From Villigracilis sp024434165 (GTDB taxonomy: Bacteria; Chloroflexota; Anaerolineae; Anaerolineales; Villigracilaceae), in the NCBI GenBank assembly GCA_030263665.1, contig SZPK01000012.1, positions 62,001 through 126,000 of the forward strand: DNA of 64,000 nucleotides. Reading direction: 5' to 3'. The notes beneath the pieces are model-generated. The model was not told where the DNA came from, made no database searches, and worked only from the letters and a program-made list of their open reading frames with translations. Shown piece by piece: positions 34,037-43,471 of this stretch. The position numbers and the translations under genes were made by a program. Position 1 is the first letter of the stretch; the number at the start of each line of letters is the position of its first letter.

Positions 34037-34776
34037 CCGCCGACACCGAACAGGACATCAAAGGCTTGAAAGCCGCGGGCAGGGTCTGCGCGCAAGCCAT
34101 GAAATTGATGATGGAAAGCGCCAGACCCGGCATGACCACCGCCGAACTCGACCAGATTGGCGAAGACTTTCTCAAGAAGGAAGGCGCAAAATCCGCGCCG
34201 CGCGCCATGTATAACTTCCCCGGCGGCACGTGCATCAGCATCGCGCCTGTCATCGCGCACGGCATCCCCGACGATCACGTTTTGCAGGACGGCGAACTCA
34301 TCAACATTGACGTCTCCGCCGAACTGGACGGCTACTTCAGCGACACCGGCGCATCCATGGTTGTCGGCGCCTCCAACCCTGATTACGACCGCCTGCTCGA
34401 AGCCGCCAAAGCCACATTGATGAAGGCATTGAGCGTGGCAAAAGCGGGCAAGCCGCTCAACCTCATCGGCAAGACCATTCAGCAGGAAGCCGCCCGGCAC
34501 GGCTACAACGTCATCTACGATTTGACCGGACACGGCATCGGACATCACCTGCACGAGAAGCCGTCCGCCGTGTACAACTTTCACAAGCCGGAAGACCGCC
34601 GCACTCTTAACGCAGGGCTGGTCCTCGCCATCGAGCCTTTCCTCACCACCGGGCGTGGACGCGTCGTCGAAAAACCGGACGGCTGGTCGCTCAAAACGGT
34701 GGACAACACCATCGCCGCCCAATTCGAACACACCATCATCGTCACCAGAGACGAGCCGATCATTTTGACGGCATAA
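34033..34776 (+). CDS. map: Type I methionyl aminopeptidase
   Basis: The 247-residue protein has the five metal ligands of MetAP: the Asp pair in NIDVSAELDGYFSDTGAS, the His in GHGIGHHLHEKP, the Glu in LAIEPFLTTG and the final Glu in FEHTIIV. It removes N-terminal Met from nascent proteins. ATG 34033 overlaps the previous stop by 4 nt. Its 134-bp downstream stretch holds a short GTCATTGCGGGC string like the end of a family C repeat. Confidence 0.93.
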   Translation: MTADTEQDIKGLKAAGRVCAQAMKLMMESARPGMTTAELDQIGEDFLKKEGAKSAPRAMYNFPGGTCISIAPVIAHGIPDDHVLQDGELINIDVSAELDGYFSDTGASMVVGASNPDYDRLLEAAKATLMKALSVAKAGKPLNLIGKTIQQEAARHGYNVIYDLTGHGIGHHLHEKPSAVYNFHKPEDRRTLNAGLVLAIEPFLTTGRGRVVEKPDGWSLKTVDNTIAAQFEHTIIVTRDEPIILTA

Positions 34777-34910
34777 TGTCATTGCGGGCAATCCGGTTTT
34801 CTGTGAGACCGCTTCGCCCACTCATAACATTCCGGTAGTGGGTCTGCGTAAATGCAGAGCGAGATAGTGCCCCGCTCGACATCATTTCTTTTGACCCATC
34901 ACCGACATTC

Positions 34911-35492
34911 CTACTCCTCCTTTAACCACCTCTTCACCGCCTCGCGCGGATGTTCGTACTTCCTCATTGCGTCCAATAATTTATCCGGCTCGGCTTCGCA
35001 GGAGATGGCTTTGCGGTGTTCCGCAAAGATGAAGCCCTCTGCCACGGCGTGGTCCATGGCGGCGAGCAGGGGCGCGTAGTAATTCTTCACATTGAGCAAG
35101 CCAACGGGTTTCTCGTGCGCGCCGGTCTGCGCCCAGGTGACGGTCTCGAAGAGTTCATCCCAGGTGCCGAAGCCGCCGGGCAGGGCAATGTACCCGTCTG
35201 CGAGTTCGTGCATGCGCGCCTTGCGCCCGTGCATGTCGGGAGCCACATCCATGCGGGTGAGACCGGTATGCGCCAGCGCGGGCGTGTTCATGGATGGGAT
35301 GATGACCCCGACCGCCTCGCCGCCCGCCGAGAGCGCCCCGTTCGCCACTTCCCCCATCAAGCCGGTTTTCCCGCCGCCGTAGATGAGGCGGATTCCGTTT
35401 CGGGCGAGGGTCACGCCCATTTGGAACGCAGCAGTCTTGTAGTCCGTATGAACCGCGTCGGACGATCCGCAAAAAACGCAGATGGATTTCAT
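34911..35492 (-). CDS. LOG family protein (TIGR00730)
   Basis: The 193-residue protein has the LOG signature PGGFGTWDELFE and the RLIYGGGKTGLMG phosphate-binding loop. Members cleave ribose 5-monophosphate from cytokinin nucleotides or hydrolyse AMP-like nucleotides. In bacteria of this kind the natural substrate is unclear. ATG 35492 begins the conserved region; the longer frame to 35540 adds residues without homology. It diverges from the DnaJ-like gene across 128 bp. Confidence 0.9.
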   Translation of the reverse strand: MKSICVFCGSSDAVHTDYKTAAFQMGVTLARNGIRLIYGGGKTGLMGEVANGALSAGGEAVGVIIPSMNTPALAHTGLTRMDVAPDMHGRKARMHELADGYIALPGGFGTWDELFETVTWAQTGAHEKPVGLLNVKNYYAPLLAAMDHAVAEGFIFAEHRKAISCEAEPDKLLDAMRKYEHPREAVKRWLKEE

Positions 35493-35620
35493 GGGTCTCT
35501 TGTCTTCCCTTCTCGGAATGGTTTTCGTCAAATGTACCATAGTGTGTGCAGGTTAGAGTTATGTAAGTGCGCCCCTCAGGCGCTTGACTCACAGCCCGCG
35601 CTGGGATGAAAATATCCGGC

Positions 35621-36529
35621 ATGGAGTATAAGGATTACTACAAAATTCTTGGCGTGGACCGCAAAGCCGGCGCGGACGAGATCCGCTCCGCGTATCGCAA
35701 ACTCGCCATGAAATACCATCCCGATAAGAACCCCGGCGATAAGAAAGCGGAGGAGAAGTTCAAGGAGATCAACGAGGCGTATCAGGTGTTGAGCGACGAG
35801 CAAAAACGCGCCCACTACGACCGTCTCGGCAGCGCCTACTCCAACTTCCGCACCACCGGCGGGAGACCGGGCGATTTCCAATGGGAGGAATGGTTCCAGC
35901 CGCAGGGCGCGGGTCAGCGCGGCGGTGTGGATGACTTCTTCGGCGGCTCCGGCGGCGTGGGTGGATTCTCCGATTTCTTTCGGACCATCTTCGGCGAAGC
36001 CATGCGCTCGCAGGGACGCGGGAATCCGTTTGCGCAGGAAACGCCGGGATACGAGCAGGAAGCGCAGATCAGTTTTCGGGAAGCGTACGAAGGCGCCACC
36101 CGTCTGCTTCAGACCAACGGGCGCAAGTTGACCGTCCGCATCCCGCCTGGGGTGAAGACGGGTTCGCGGGTGCGGGTGGCAGGCGCAGGTCCGGATGGAA
36201 CCGATCTCTATCTGGTGATTCGAGTCGAAGAAGATATGCGCTTCGAGCGCGACGGAAGCGACCTGACCACGACATCCCCCGTAAGCGTGTTTACCCTGAT
36301 CCTCGGCGGTGATGCGGATGTGGAGACGCCAACGGGGAAAGTCAAACTGAGCATTCCCGCCGGCACGCAGCCCGATCAGATCTTCCGCCTGGCAGGGCGC
36401 GGTATGCCGCACCTGAAAGACCCGAAGACCAAAGGCGATTTATACGTGAAATTGAAAGTACAGGTTCCAAAGTATCTGACATCCAAACAACGGGAGTTGA
36501 TCGAAGAAGCCTCCCGCATCAAGTTTTAG
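35621..36529 (+). CDS. DnaJ-like chaperone (CbpA type, no zinc finger)
   Basis: The 302-residue protein has an N-terminal J domain (DYYKILGVDRKAGADEIRSAY; HPDKNPGD), a Gly/Phe-rich region (about 75-135) and two C-terminal substrate-binding beta domains ending in KYLTSKQRELIEEAS. The Cys-rich zinc finger of DnaJ is missing, so it is a class B cochaperone for DnaK. Start 35621 opens directly on the J domain; an alternative ATG is at 35606. Neither has a ribosome-binding site, so it may be leaderless. Confidence 0.9.
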   Translation: MEYKDYYKILGVDRKAGADEIRSAYRKLAMKYHPDKNPGDKKAEEKFKEINEAYQVLSDEQKRAHYDRLGSAYSNFRTTGGRPGDFQWEEWFQPQGAGQRGGVDDFFGGSGGVGGFSDFFRTIFGEAMRSQGRGNPFAQETPGYEQEAQISFREAYEGATRLLQTNGRKLTVRIPPGVKTGSRVRVAGAGPDGTDLYLVIRVEEDMRFERDGSDLTTTSPVSVFTLILGGDADVETPTGKVKLSIPAGTQPDQIFRLAGRGMPHLKDPKTKGDLYVKLKVQVPKYLTSKQRELIEEASRIKF

Positions 36530-36551
36530 AGTTTGCAGAGGTGCAGTGAAA

Positions 36552-37688
<1,137 letters not shown>

Positions 37689-37703
37689 GTTATATTTCAA
37701 AAA

Positions 37704-37738
37704 AACTCCGAGGTTCTGAAAAACCTCGGAGTTCTTTT
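37704..37738. terminator. Bidirectional terminator
   Basis: The perfect arms AACTCCGAGGTT and AACCTCGGAGTT are flanked by A-run and T-rich sequence, between convergent genes. Confidence 0.9.
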
Positions 37739-37741
37739 CAA

Positions 37742-38383
37742 TCATCCAAACCGTTCCTCGCGCCACACGTCTGCGCGGTTGTGGTAGCCCGCCTGCTCCC
37801 AAAAACCGCGCCGGTCGCGCGTCATGAATTCCAGCGAGCGCAGCCACTTGGCGCCCTTCCAAAAGTACGGCGTTTCCAAATCCTCGCGCCCTGGGATGAA
37901 ACCCACCACGCCGCGCAAGGGATAGCCGTGATCCGGGCTGATCGGCTCGCCGTTGAAATGCGTTGCCAGCAGGAAGTTATCCTGCATCACCACCTCCAGC
38001 GGCAGGTTGACCGTGAAGCCGTATTCCGCGTGCTGCATCACATGGGTGGCGGTGGGTTTGATCTTGAAAAAACCCTGCTCCACCAGCGCCTTGACCGAAA
38101 CGCCTTCCCAGTCCGTGTCGAACTTGCTCCAGCGGGTGACGCAGTGAATGTCCATGTGGAGTTTTTGGCGCGGCAGTTGGTTGAATTCCTCCCAACTCCA
38201 TCGTTTTTCCTCCTCCACCTCGCCCCACACGCGGAAATCCCATGTGGTGGGGTTGAACATCGGCACCGGCCCATAATGCAGGACGGGGAATTTCTGGGTC
38301 AACGCCTGGCCGGGCGGCAGCCGCCCTTCCGCGCGGACGCGCTCCTCCTCCTTGCGGCGGTCCAAACCTTCGAACTGGAACAT
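37742..38383 (-). CDS. Sulfite oxidase-like molybdopterin-binding oxidoreductase
   Basis: The 213-residue protein is the Mo-pterin domain of the sulfite oxidase/MsrP superfamily: PVLHYGPVP, WDFRVWGEV, and the Mo-ligating Cys in IHCVTRWSKFD, followed by EYGFTVNLPLEVV and GYPLRGVVGFI. It has no Tat signal and no partner membrane subunit, so it is probably a cytoplasmic reductase or oxidase of unknown substrate. GAGGTGA precedes the ATG. Confidence 0.88.
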   Translation of the reverse strand: MFQFEGLDRRKEEERVRAEGRLPPGQALTQKFPVLHYGPVPMFNPTTWDFRVWGEVEEEKRWSWEEFNQLPRQKLHMDIHCVTRWSKFDTDWEGVSVKALVEQGFFKIKPTATHVMQHAEYGFTVNLPLEVVMQDNFLLATHFNGEPISPDHGYPLRGVVGFIPGREDLETPYFWKGAKWLRSLEFMTRDRRGFWEQAGYHNRADVWREERFG

Positions 38384-38406
38384 AACTCACCTCGCTTAAT
38401 AAAATC

Positions 38407-38548
38407 GGCTCTTCCGGTTCTGGCGGGAAAATCCTTACCACGAAAGGTCGCAAAGGCACATAAAGGATGTTTTTTGGGCTTTTTCCCTTTGTGCCCCTTT
38501 GTCTCCTGAATGGTCGAAAAAAAGATTCCCATTAAAAACGGTAGAGCC
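38407..38548. repeat. MITE-like element R2, full copy
   Basis: This 142-bp element has imperfect terminal inverted repeats: GGCTCTTCCGGTT at the left and AACGGTAGAGCC at the right. The inner part has CCACGAAAGGTCGCAAAGG and CCCTTTGTGCCCC, so it can fold back. It contains no gene. Confidence 0.75.
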
Positions 38549-38894
38549 ATAAAATCATGCAGTACCAACACTGCATAGACTCGGCATTCAGGGGTAATGT
38601 TACATCGAAATCATGAACAAATTCTTAACAAATGCTATGCCCTCTCTTTTTTCATGATCTCCTGCGAAACCATTCTTCGCCGAGACCGCACAGGAAAAGA
38701 ACTGGGGCTAATTTCCTGCCGCCGCACACAGGTATTGCTTTTATAATAGCCCACTCACCTTACGCGATTTTGTCGCAGCCGCCACCCGTCAAGGCTGGAT
38801 GCAGTTTCAATCAACAAGAAAGGGCCGTCCTTTGCGAAGAGTTTTCAAAGAATGCAGTTGGGCTGCCCCTGCGGTGAATGTGCGTAATGTGAGA

Positions 38895-39019
38895 TAATAG
38901 ATTTTATCCGAATTAACTTGTTTATCCACGAAGTTCACGAAGAAACACGAACTTCTTTCGCATTTCGTGAAAATTCGTGTTCTTCGCGGATGATTTTTTG
39001 TTTTGGATAAAGTCTAATA
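38895..39019. repeat. MITE-like element R3
   Basis: This 125-bp element has terminal inverted repeats TAATAGATTTTATCC and GGATAAAGTCTAATA (13 of 15 match) and an inner inverted part CACGAAGAAACACGAA / TTCGTGTTCTTCG. It abuts the channel gene. The 38549-38894 stretch between R2 and R3 has no recognisable gene, only a TATAAT at 38742-38747. Confidence 0.75.
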
Positions 39020-39049
39020 CGTCGAATTCATTAAAAAAAGAGAGATTGC

Positions 39050-40951
39050 ATGAGAAAACCCACATTCCAACAGCGCTTTCAATACTGGTTCGATAATTTC
39101 ATGTCGCGCGGCACCATTGCATTGATCGGGGGACTCGCGGTTCTTTCCCTGGTTATCATTTTCATCGCCGCTGCCATCATCCGCTTTGGCAGCCTCGCCA
39201 TGGACGGGGAGAACGCCCCCAGTTTTGGCGAAGCCGCATGGATGAGTCTGATGCGCACCCTGGACGCAGGCACAATGGGCGGCGATACGGGCATCGGTTT
39301 CCGCGTCATCATGCTGCTGGTCACCATCGGCGGCATCTTCATCGTGTCCACGCTCATCGGCATCCTCAGCAACGGACTCGAAGAACGCATCGAAAACCTC
39401 CGCAAAGGGCGCTCGCTCGTCCTCGAAAACGACCATACCCTCATCCTCGGCTGGACCCCGCAAATCTTCACCGTCATTTCGGAGCTCGTGCTGGCGAACG
39501 AGAGCCGCAAGAGCGGCGCGGTCATCGTCGTTTTGGCAGACCAGGACAAGGTCGAGATGGAAGATGCGATCAAGGAACGCATCCCGGAAACGAAGAACAC
39601 GCGCATCATCTGTCGTTCCGGCAGCCCGATGGACATGAACGACCTCGAAATCGTCAGCCCGCACACCGCCCGCTCCATCATCATCCTTGCGGACGGCAGC
39701 GACCCCGATACGCACGTCATCAAAGCCGTGCTTGCCATCACCAACAACCCCAACCGCCGCAGCGAGCCGTATCACATCGTCACGCAGATCCGCGACCCGA
39801 AGAACATGGACGTGCTCAAACTGCTCTCGGATCAGGACATCGTCCAGCCCATCCTTTCCTCCGACCTGATCGCGCGCGTCGTCGCGCAGACCTCGCGCCA
39901 GAGCGGTTTGTCCATTGTCTACACCGAGCTGATGAACTTCGGCGGCGATGAAATCTACTTCAAGCAGGAACCCAACCTCTCCGGCAAAACCTTCGGCGAA
40001 GCCCTGCTCGCCTACGAAACCTCCACGGTGCTGGGAATCCGCAGAGCCGACAGCACGATTGCGATGAGCCCGCCGATGGACACGCGCATCCAGCCGGGCG
40101 ACCAGATTTTTGCGATTGCCGAAGACGAAGACAAGATTCAACCCGCCAACCTGCCGCGCATCCCGCTGGATGAAAACCTGATTCACGAGACCGGGAAAGT
40201 GACCAAACCCAGGCCCGAGCGCGGACTGATCCTCGGCTGGAACCGCTCCGGCGCCACCATCGTCCGCGAACTCGATCACTACGTCGTCAAAGGCTCGCAG
40301 CTCACCATCGTCTCGCAGGTCTACGATTTGGAAGGGCAGCTCAAGCGCGAGGTCGGCAAACTCAACAACCAGAAACTGACCATCATCGAAGGCGACATCC
40401 GCGACCGCAGCCTGCTCGAAAAACTCCAGGTCACAGAGTATGACCATGTCATCGTGCTGGCGTACAGCCATCTCAACGTCCAGGAGGCGGATGCGATCAC
40501 CCTCGTCACGCTCCTGCACTTGCGCGACATCGCCGAAAAGGATGAGACACCCTTCTCCATCATCAGCGAAATGCTCGACCTGCGCAACCGCGAACTTGCC
40601 GAAGCCGCCAAAGTGGACGACTTCATCGTCAGCGACCATCTCATCAGCCTCATGCTGGCGCAGCTCTCCGAAAACGCCGAACTCATGGATGTCTTCGCCG
40701 ACCTCTTTGACCCCGAAGGCGCGGAGATCTACCTCAAGCCTATCGGCGATTACGTCGTCACGGAACAACCCGTCAACTTCTACACCGTGGTCGAAGCCGC
40801 AAGGCGGCGCGGCGAGACCGCCATCGGCTACCGCCTGATGCGCGAAAGTCATGATGCCAACAACGCCTACGGCGTCCACACCAACCCGAAGAAATCCGAA
40901 AAGGTTGCGTTCAGACCCGAAGACAAAGTGATCGTGATTTCAGAAGGATAG
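39050..40951 (+). CDS. CASTOR/POLLUX-type ion channel protein with TrkA-N domains
   Basis: The 633-residue protein has two membrane segments (about 23-47 and 80-105) bracketing a pore-like loop, then two Rossmann-like RCK/TrkA-N units (TLILGWTPQIFTVISELV; GLILGWNRSGATIVREL) and TrkA-C-like segments (about 310-370; 560-630). The nearest known groups are the CASTOR/POLLUX ion channel proteins and RCK-gated K+ channels. The usual TVGYGD filter is replaced by DAGTMGGDTG, so ion selectivity is uncertain. Confidence 0.88.
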   Translation: MRKPTFQQRFQYWFDNFMSRGTIALIGGLAVLSLVIIFIAAAIIRFGSLAMDGENAPSFGEAAWMSLMRTLDAGTMGGDTGIGFRVIMLLVTIGGIFIVSTLIGILSNGLEERIENLRKGRSLVLENDHTLILGWTPQIFTVISELVLANESRKSGAVIVVLADQDKVEMEDAIKERIPETKNTRIICRSGSPMDMNDLEIVSPHTARSIIILADGSDPDTHVIKAVLAITNNPNRRSEPYHIVTQIRDPKNMDVLKLLSDQDIVQPILSSDLIARVVAQTSRQSGLSIVYTELMNFGGDEIYFKQEPNLSGKTFGEALLAYETSTVLGIRRADSTIAMSPPMDTRIQPGDQIFAIAEDEDKIQPANLPRIPLDENLIHETGKVTKPRPERGLILGWNRSGATIVRELDHYVVKGSQLTIVSQVYDLEGQLKREVGKLNNQKLTIIEGDIRDRSLLEKLQVTEYDHVIVLAYSHLNVQEADAITLVTLLHLRDIAEKDETPFSIISEMLDLRNRELAEAAKVDDFIVSDHLISLMLAQLSENAELMDVFADLFDPEGAEIYLKPIGDYVVTEQPVNFYTVVEAARRRGETAIGYRLMRESHDANNAYGVHTNPKKSEKVAFRPEDKVIVISEG

Positions 40952-40952
40952 A

Positions 40953-40994
40953 AATAACGTAAGGGCGATCCGTTGGGTCGCCCTTACGTTATTG
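40953..40994. terminator. Long perfect palindrome, bidirectional terminator
   Basis: The 16-bp perfect arms (AATAACGTAAGGGCGA and its complement) bracket TCCGTTGGG-like loop DNA. The right arm contains the pxpA stop codon. A related stem is found at 20543-20581. Confidence 0.75.
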
Positions 40995-41688
40995 CCGCAA
41001 TCGCCACCCCATTCTTCTCCAACACATCGCGCAATACCTTCGCGTTTGCCGCCGCATTGGGATGGTCGCCGTGCAGGCAAAGCGTATCCATCCCGCCCTT
41101 GCGAATCAACTCTACAGCATGTCTCGCCACCTCCTCCGGCGATTCAATGATTGCTCCCGGAAGAAGGCGGGACATCAACGACCCGTCAGCGTTGTAGCCT
41201 CTATCGGGGAATCCCTCCGCCGCAGCTCTCAGCCCCACCGCCCGCCCCGCCTCGATCAACCTTGAGCCTGCCAGCCCGACCAAAATTAAATCCACGCTGG
41301 ATGTTTTGACCGCCCGCGCAATCGCGCTTGCAAGTTGAAAATCTTTTGCTGATTGGTTATACAACGCCCCATGCGGCTTGACGTGTGTCAACATCACGCC
41401 TTCTTCCTTTGCAATCGCCGCCAGGGTTTGAATTTGCTCAAAAACCAATCTCTCTGTTTCCGCGGGAGAAATGTCCATTTCTTTGCGCCCGAAATTCTCA
41501 CGATCCTTCCAGCCTGGGTGAGCGCCCGCATTCACGCCAAATCGCTTCGTCAGCCGCAGAGTCTCGCGCATGGTTTGCTCATCGCCCGCATGAAATCCGC
41601 ACGCGATGTTTGCCGAGGTGATGTACGGCATGATGGCTTGGTCATTGCCGATACCTTCGCCAAGGTCGCAGTTGAGGTCAATTTTCAT
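40984..41688 (-). CDS. pxpA: 5-oxoprolinase subunit A (LamB/YcsF family)
   Basis: The 234-residue protein starts MKIDLNCDLGEG and contains SANIACGFHAGDEQTMRET, THVKPHGALYNQ and EGFPDRGYNADGSL, all typical of PxpA. With PxpBC it uses ATP to open 5-oxoproline to glutamate. It is the last gene of the rlmD-pxpB-pxpC-pxpA series. GGAG precedes ATG 41688. The apparent longer frame to 41856 is a family C repeat read through. Confidence 0.93.
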   Translation of the reverse strand: MKIDLNCDLGEGIGNDQAIMPYITSANIACGFHAGDEQTMRETLRLTKRFGVNAGAHPGWKDRENFGRKEMDISPAETERLVFEQIQTLAAIAKEEGVMLTHVKPHGALYNQSAKDFQLASAIARAVKTSSVDLILVGLAGSRLIEAGRAVGLRAAAEGFPDRGYNADGSLMSRLLPGAIIESPEEVARHAVELIRKGGMDTLCLHGDHPNAAANAKVLRDVLEKNGVAIAAIT

Positions 41689-41701
41689 GAGTCTCCAGTG
41701 T

Positions 41702-41786
41702 GTCGCTGCGAGGGCGGCAGCCCGAAGCAACCTCTCTGCTAATAAGGGGATTGCTTCGTCGCGAAGAGCGCGCTCCTCGCAATGAC
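41702..41786. repeat. Family C palindromic repeat, copy 1
   Basis: The left end GTCGCTGCGAGGG and the right end CTCCTCGCAATGAC are inverted, with inner CGAAGCAACC/GGATTGCTTCG. It resembles the GTCATTGCGAG repeats known in many bacteria. It contains the stop codon and last 15-17 codons of pxpC. Confidence 0.75.
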
Positions 41787-42827
41787 ATAATAGTTCTCCT
41801 GTGCCGCTTCTGTTGTCGTTTCTCGAAAACGGATTCGACTCACGCCCGCCTCGCACTGCGCCAACAGGGGCAGGCTGGCGCGCGTCACGTTGGCGATTTT
41901 GGGATAGCCGCCCGTTGTGGGCGCATCCGCCATCATAACGATGGGCTGTCCATCCGCAGGGATTTGGATGCTGCCCAGGGTCATGCCTTCGGAGATGAGT
42001 TCTTTGGTGACTTTCTTCGTAATCGCCTTCGCCGGGGACGGCGAAAGGAGCATAGTGGGGAGCAGTTCCAGGCGATAACCCATGCGGTCAAACGCTGGGC
42101 TGAGGGTATATTCGCTTTCGTAAAATGTGCGGATGCCTTCGGCGGTGAACCAATCCGACTGAGGGGCGGGGATGACTTCGATGATTGGGGATTGGGTGTA
42201 GGGCATTGAGTTTCTACCGCGAGATTTATCTTGTGTCCCGTGTGGACAAGATAAATCTTGTCCTACAAAAAGGAAGTTGCGCGCGGCGAGTTTGAGCAGT
42301 TCATCGGCTGGTTTACCTGCTTGTAGATGTTCGCCTACGCGCATAATTTGACCAAGCCCCCCGCGCAGATAGGTGGAGCGGGAGCCCATGATGACGGGCG
42401 AATCAAATCCCCCGGCGATGGCAAGGTAAGCCCAGTTGCCGCCGCTGGTTTTCTTTACATGAACCCTCCACCCAGCGCGCACATAGAACGATGTCCACAG
42501 TGGGAAAGTCCAAACGTAATTTTCGACTTCAAACCCTGCACCGGTGACGGCGAGGACGCAATCGCGCAAAGCGCGAAACGCAGCATCGCCCATGCCGATC
42601 TCGAGAACGGCGGCGTTGGGATGGTTATCGAGCAGTTGGTTTGCGGCGCGGTGTGCAAACCAGTCCATGGGACCGGAGGCTGGCACACCGAATTTATTCC
42701 ATCCGCGCCTGCCGAGGTCTTGCAGGGTGGCGATGCCGGTGAGGTCAGTGATTTCGATGGCGGGAGACGATGGACCATGGACGATGGACGATATGTGTTT
42801 GTCAATGGTCTGTGATCTACTGTCCAT
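41739..42827 (-). CDS. pxpC: 5-oxoprolinase subunit C (biotin-dependent carboxylase-like)
   Basis: The 362-residue protein has the PxpC/KipA features: TLQDLGRRGWNKFGVPASGPMD, GFDSPVIMGSRSTYLRGG, PAPQSDWFT, DRMGYRLE and an AP-TTGGYPKIA near the end. It is altered by three repeats. The N-terminus (to about residue 22) is written by a 7-bp minisatellite. The VGQDLSCPHGTQDKSRGR segment comes from a family B repeat. The last residues (ENYYVIARSALFATKQSPY) come from a family C repeat. The core is open, so it is probably functional. It overlaps pxpB by 11 nt. Confidence 0.88.
   Translation of the reverse strand: MDSRSQTIDKHISSIVHGPSSPAIEITDLTGIATLQDLGRRGWNKFGVPASGPMDWFAHRAANQLLDNHPNAAVLEIGMGDAAFRALRDCVLAVTGAGFEVENYVWTFPLWTSFYVRAGWRVHVKKTSGGNWAYLAIAGGFDSPVIMGSRSTYLRGGLGQIMRVGEHLQAGKPADELLKLAARNFLFVGQDLSCPHGTQDKSRGRNSMPYTQSPIIEVIPAPQSDWFTAEGIRTFYESEYTLSPAFDRMGYRLELLPTMLLSPSPAKAITKKVTKELISEGMTLGSIQIPADGQPIVMMADAPTTGGYPKIANVTRASLPLLAQCEAGVSRIRFRETTTEAAQENYYVIARSALFATKQSPY
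42214..42266. repeat. Family B palindromic repeat inside pxpC
   Basis: AGATTTATCTTGT (42222-42234) and ACAAGATAAATCT (42246-42258) form a 13-bp perfect stem, with CTACC and GTCCTAC-like outer ends. It adds about 18 residues to the protein. Confidence 0.65.
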
Positions 42828-42839
42828 CGTCTATTGTTT
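42766..42839. repeat. 7-bp minisatellite with inverted arms at the pxpB/pxpC junction
   Basis: The left arm is four 7-bp units of GACGATG type. The right arm, read on the other strand, is about five units of GACNATN type. It writes the last residues of PxpB and the first of PxpC. Confidence 0.7.
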
Positions 42840-43470
42840 CCACTGAAATGAACTTCACTGTATCGCCAGGTGTAAATAGAAATGGACTTTCATTTATTGG
42901 ATCGAACAACTTGAGCGGAGTCCAGCCGATCACGCGCCAGCCGCCGGGAGAGTCAACGGGATAGATGCCGGTCTGCGAGCCAGCGATTGCCACCGAGCCT
43001 GCGGGGACGCGCGTCCGCGGGGTGGGCATGCGCGGCAGGACCAGCCGCTCATCGAGGATGCCCATGTAGGGGAAGCCGGGAGTGAATCCCATCATGTACA
43101 CGGTGTACTCGCGTTCGCTGTGGAGGCGAATCAGTTCGGAGGTAGATAAGGCCAGGGTTGTAGCGACCAAGTCAAAGTCGAGACCGGAGGCGCCGCCATA
43201 AAGGACGGGAATCTCCAGGCGGCGGGAAGGTCTGTGAGTTGAGTCATCTACAAGGGCAAGTTTTTCTTCAATGTGATTTGCGATTTCGCTGAAGGTGGAT
43301 GCAAGCGGGTCGTAGTGGACGAGGAGCGTGCAATAGGCAGGGACGGTTTCGATGACGGCGGGAATGGTTTGCAAGAGCGCGTCGAGAGCGTGGACGCGGG
43401 CGTTGAGCGCGGGATGGATTTCATCGCCGAGTTGAACGAGGATGGCGGAGTCGCCCAGCGGTTTGAGCAT
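42817..43470 (-). CDS. pxpB: 5-oxoprolinase subunit B (KipI-like)
   Basis: The 217-residue protein has the PxpB/KipI pattern: GDSAILVQLGDEI near the start, LEIPVLYGGASGLDFDLVA, YMMGFTPGFPYMG and PRTRVPAGSVAIAG with SPGGWRVIG. It forms a complex with PxpC and activates PxpA. ATG 43470 lies 1 nt after the rlmD stop. The C-terminal SVETIDDGQ is formed by minisatellite sequence. Confidence 0.93.
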   Translation of the reverse strand: MLKPLGDSAILVQLGDEIHPALNARVHALDALLQTIPAVIETVPAYCTLLVHYDPLASTFSEIANHIEEKLALVDDSTHRPSRRLEIPVLYGGASGLDFDLVATTLALSTSELIRLHSEREYTVYMMGFTPGFPYMGILDERLVLPRMPTPRTRVPAGSVAIAGSQTGIYPVDSPGGWRVIGWTPLKLFDPINESPFLFTPGDTVKFISVETIDDGQ

Positions 43471-43471
43471 G

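Noticed and set aside
38632..38877. An 81-codon plus-strand frame in the gap before the channel gene
   Set aside because: No ribosome-binding site, no domain, and atypical composition.
39014..40879. A 621-codon minus-strand frame opposite the channel gene
   Set aside because: Composition is Val/Asp/His-rich without domains; the plus-strand channel is clear.
41689..41856. Longer N-terminus for PxpA
   Set aside because: The extension is the translation of a family C repeat; ATG 41688 has its own GGAG and begins the family's conserved start.
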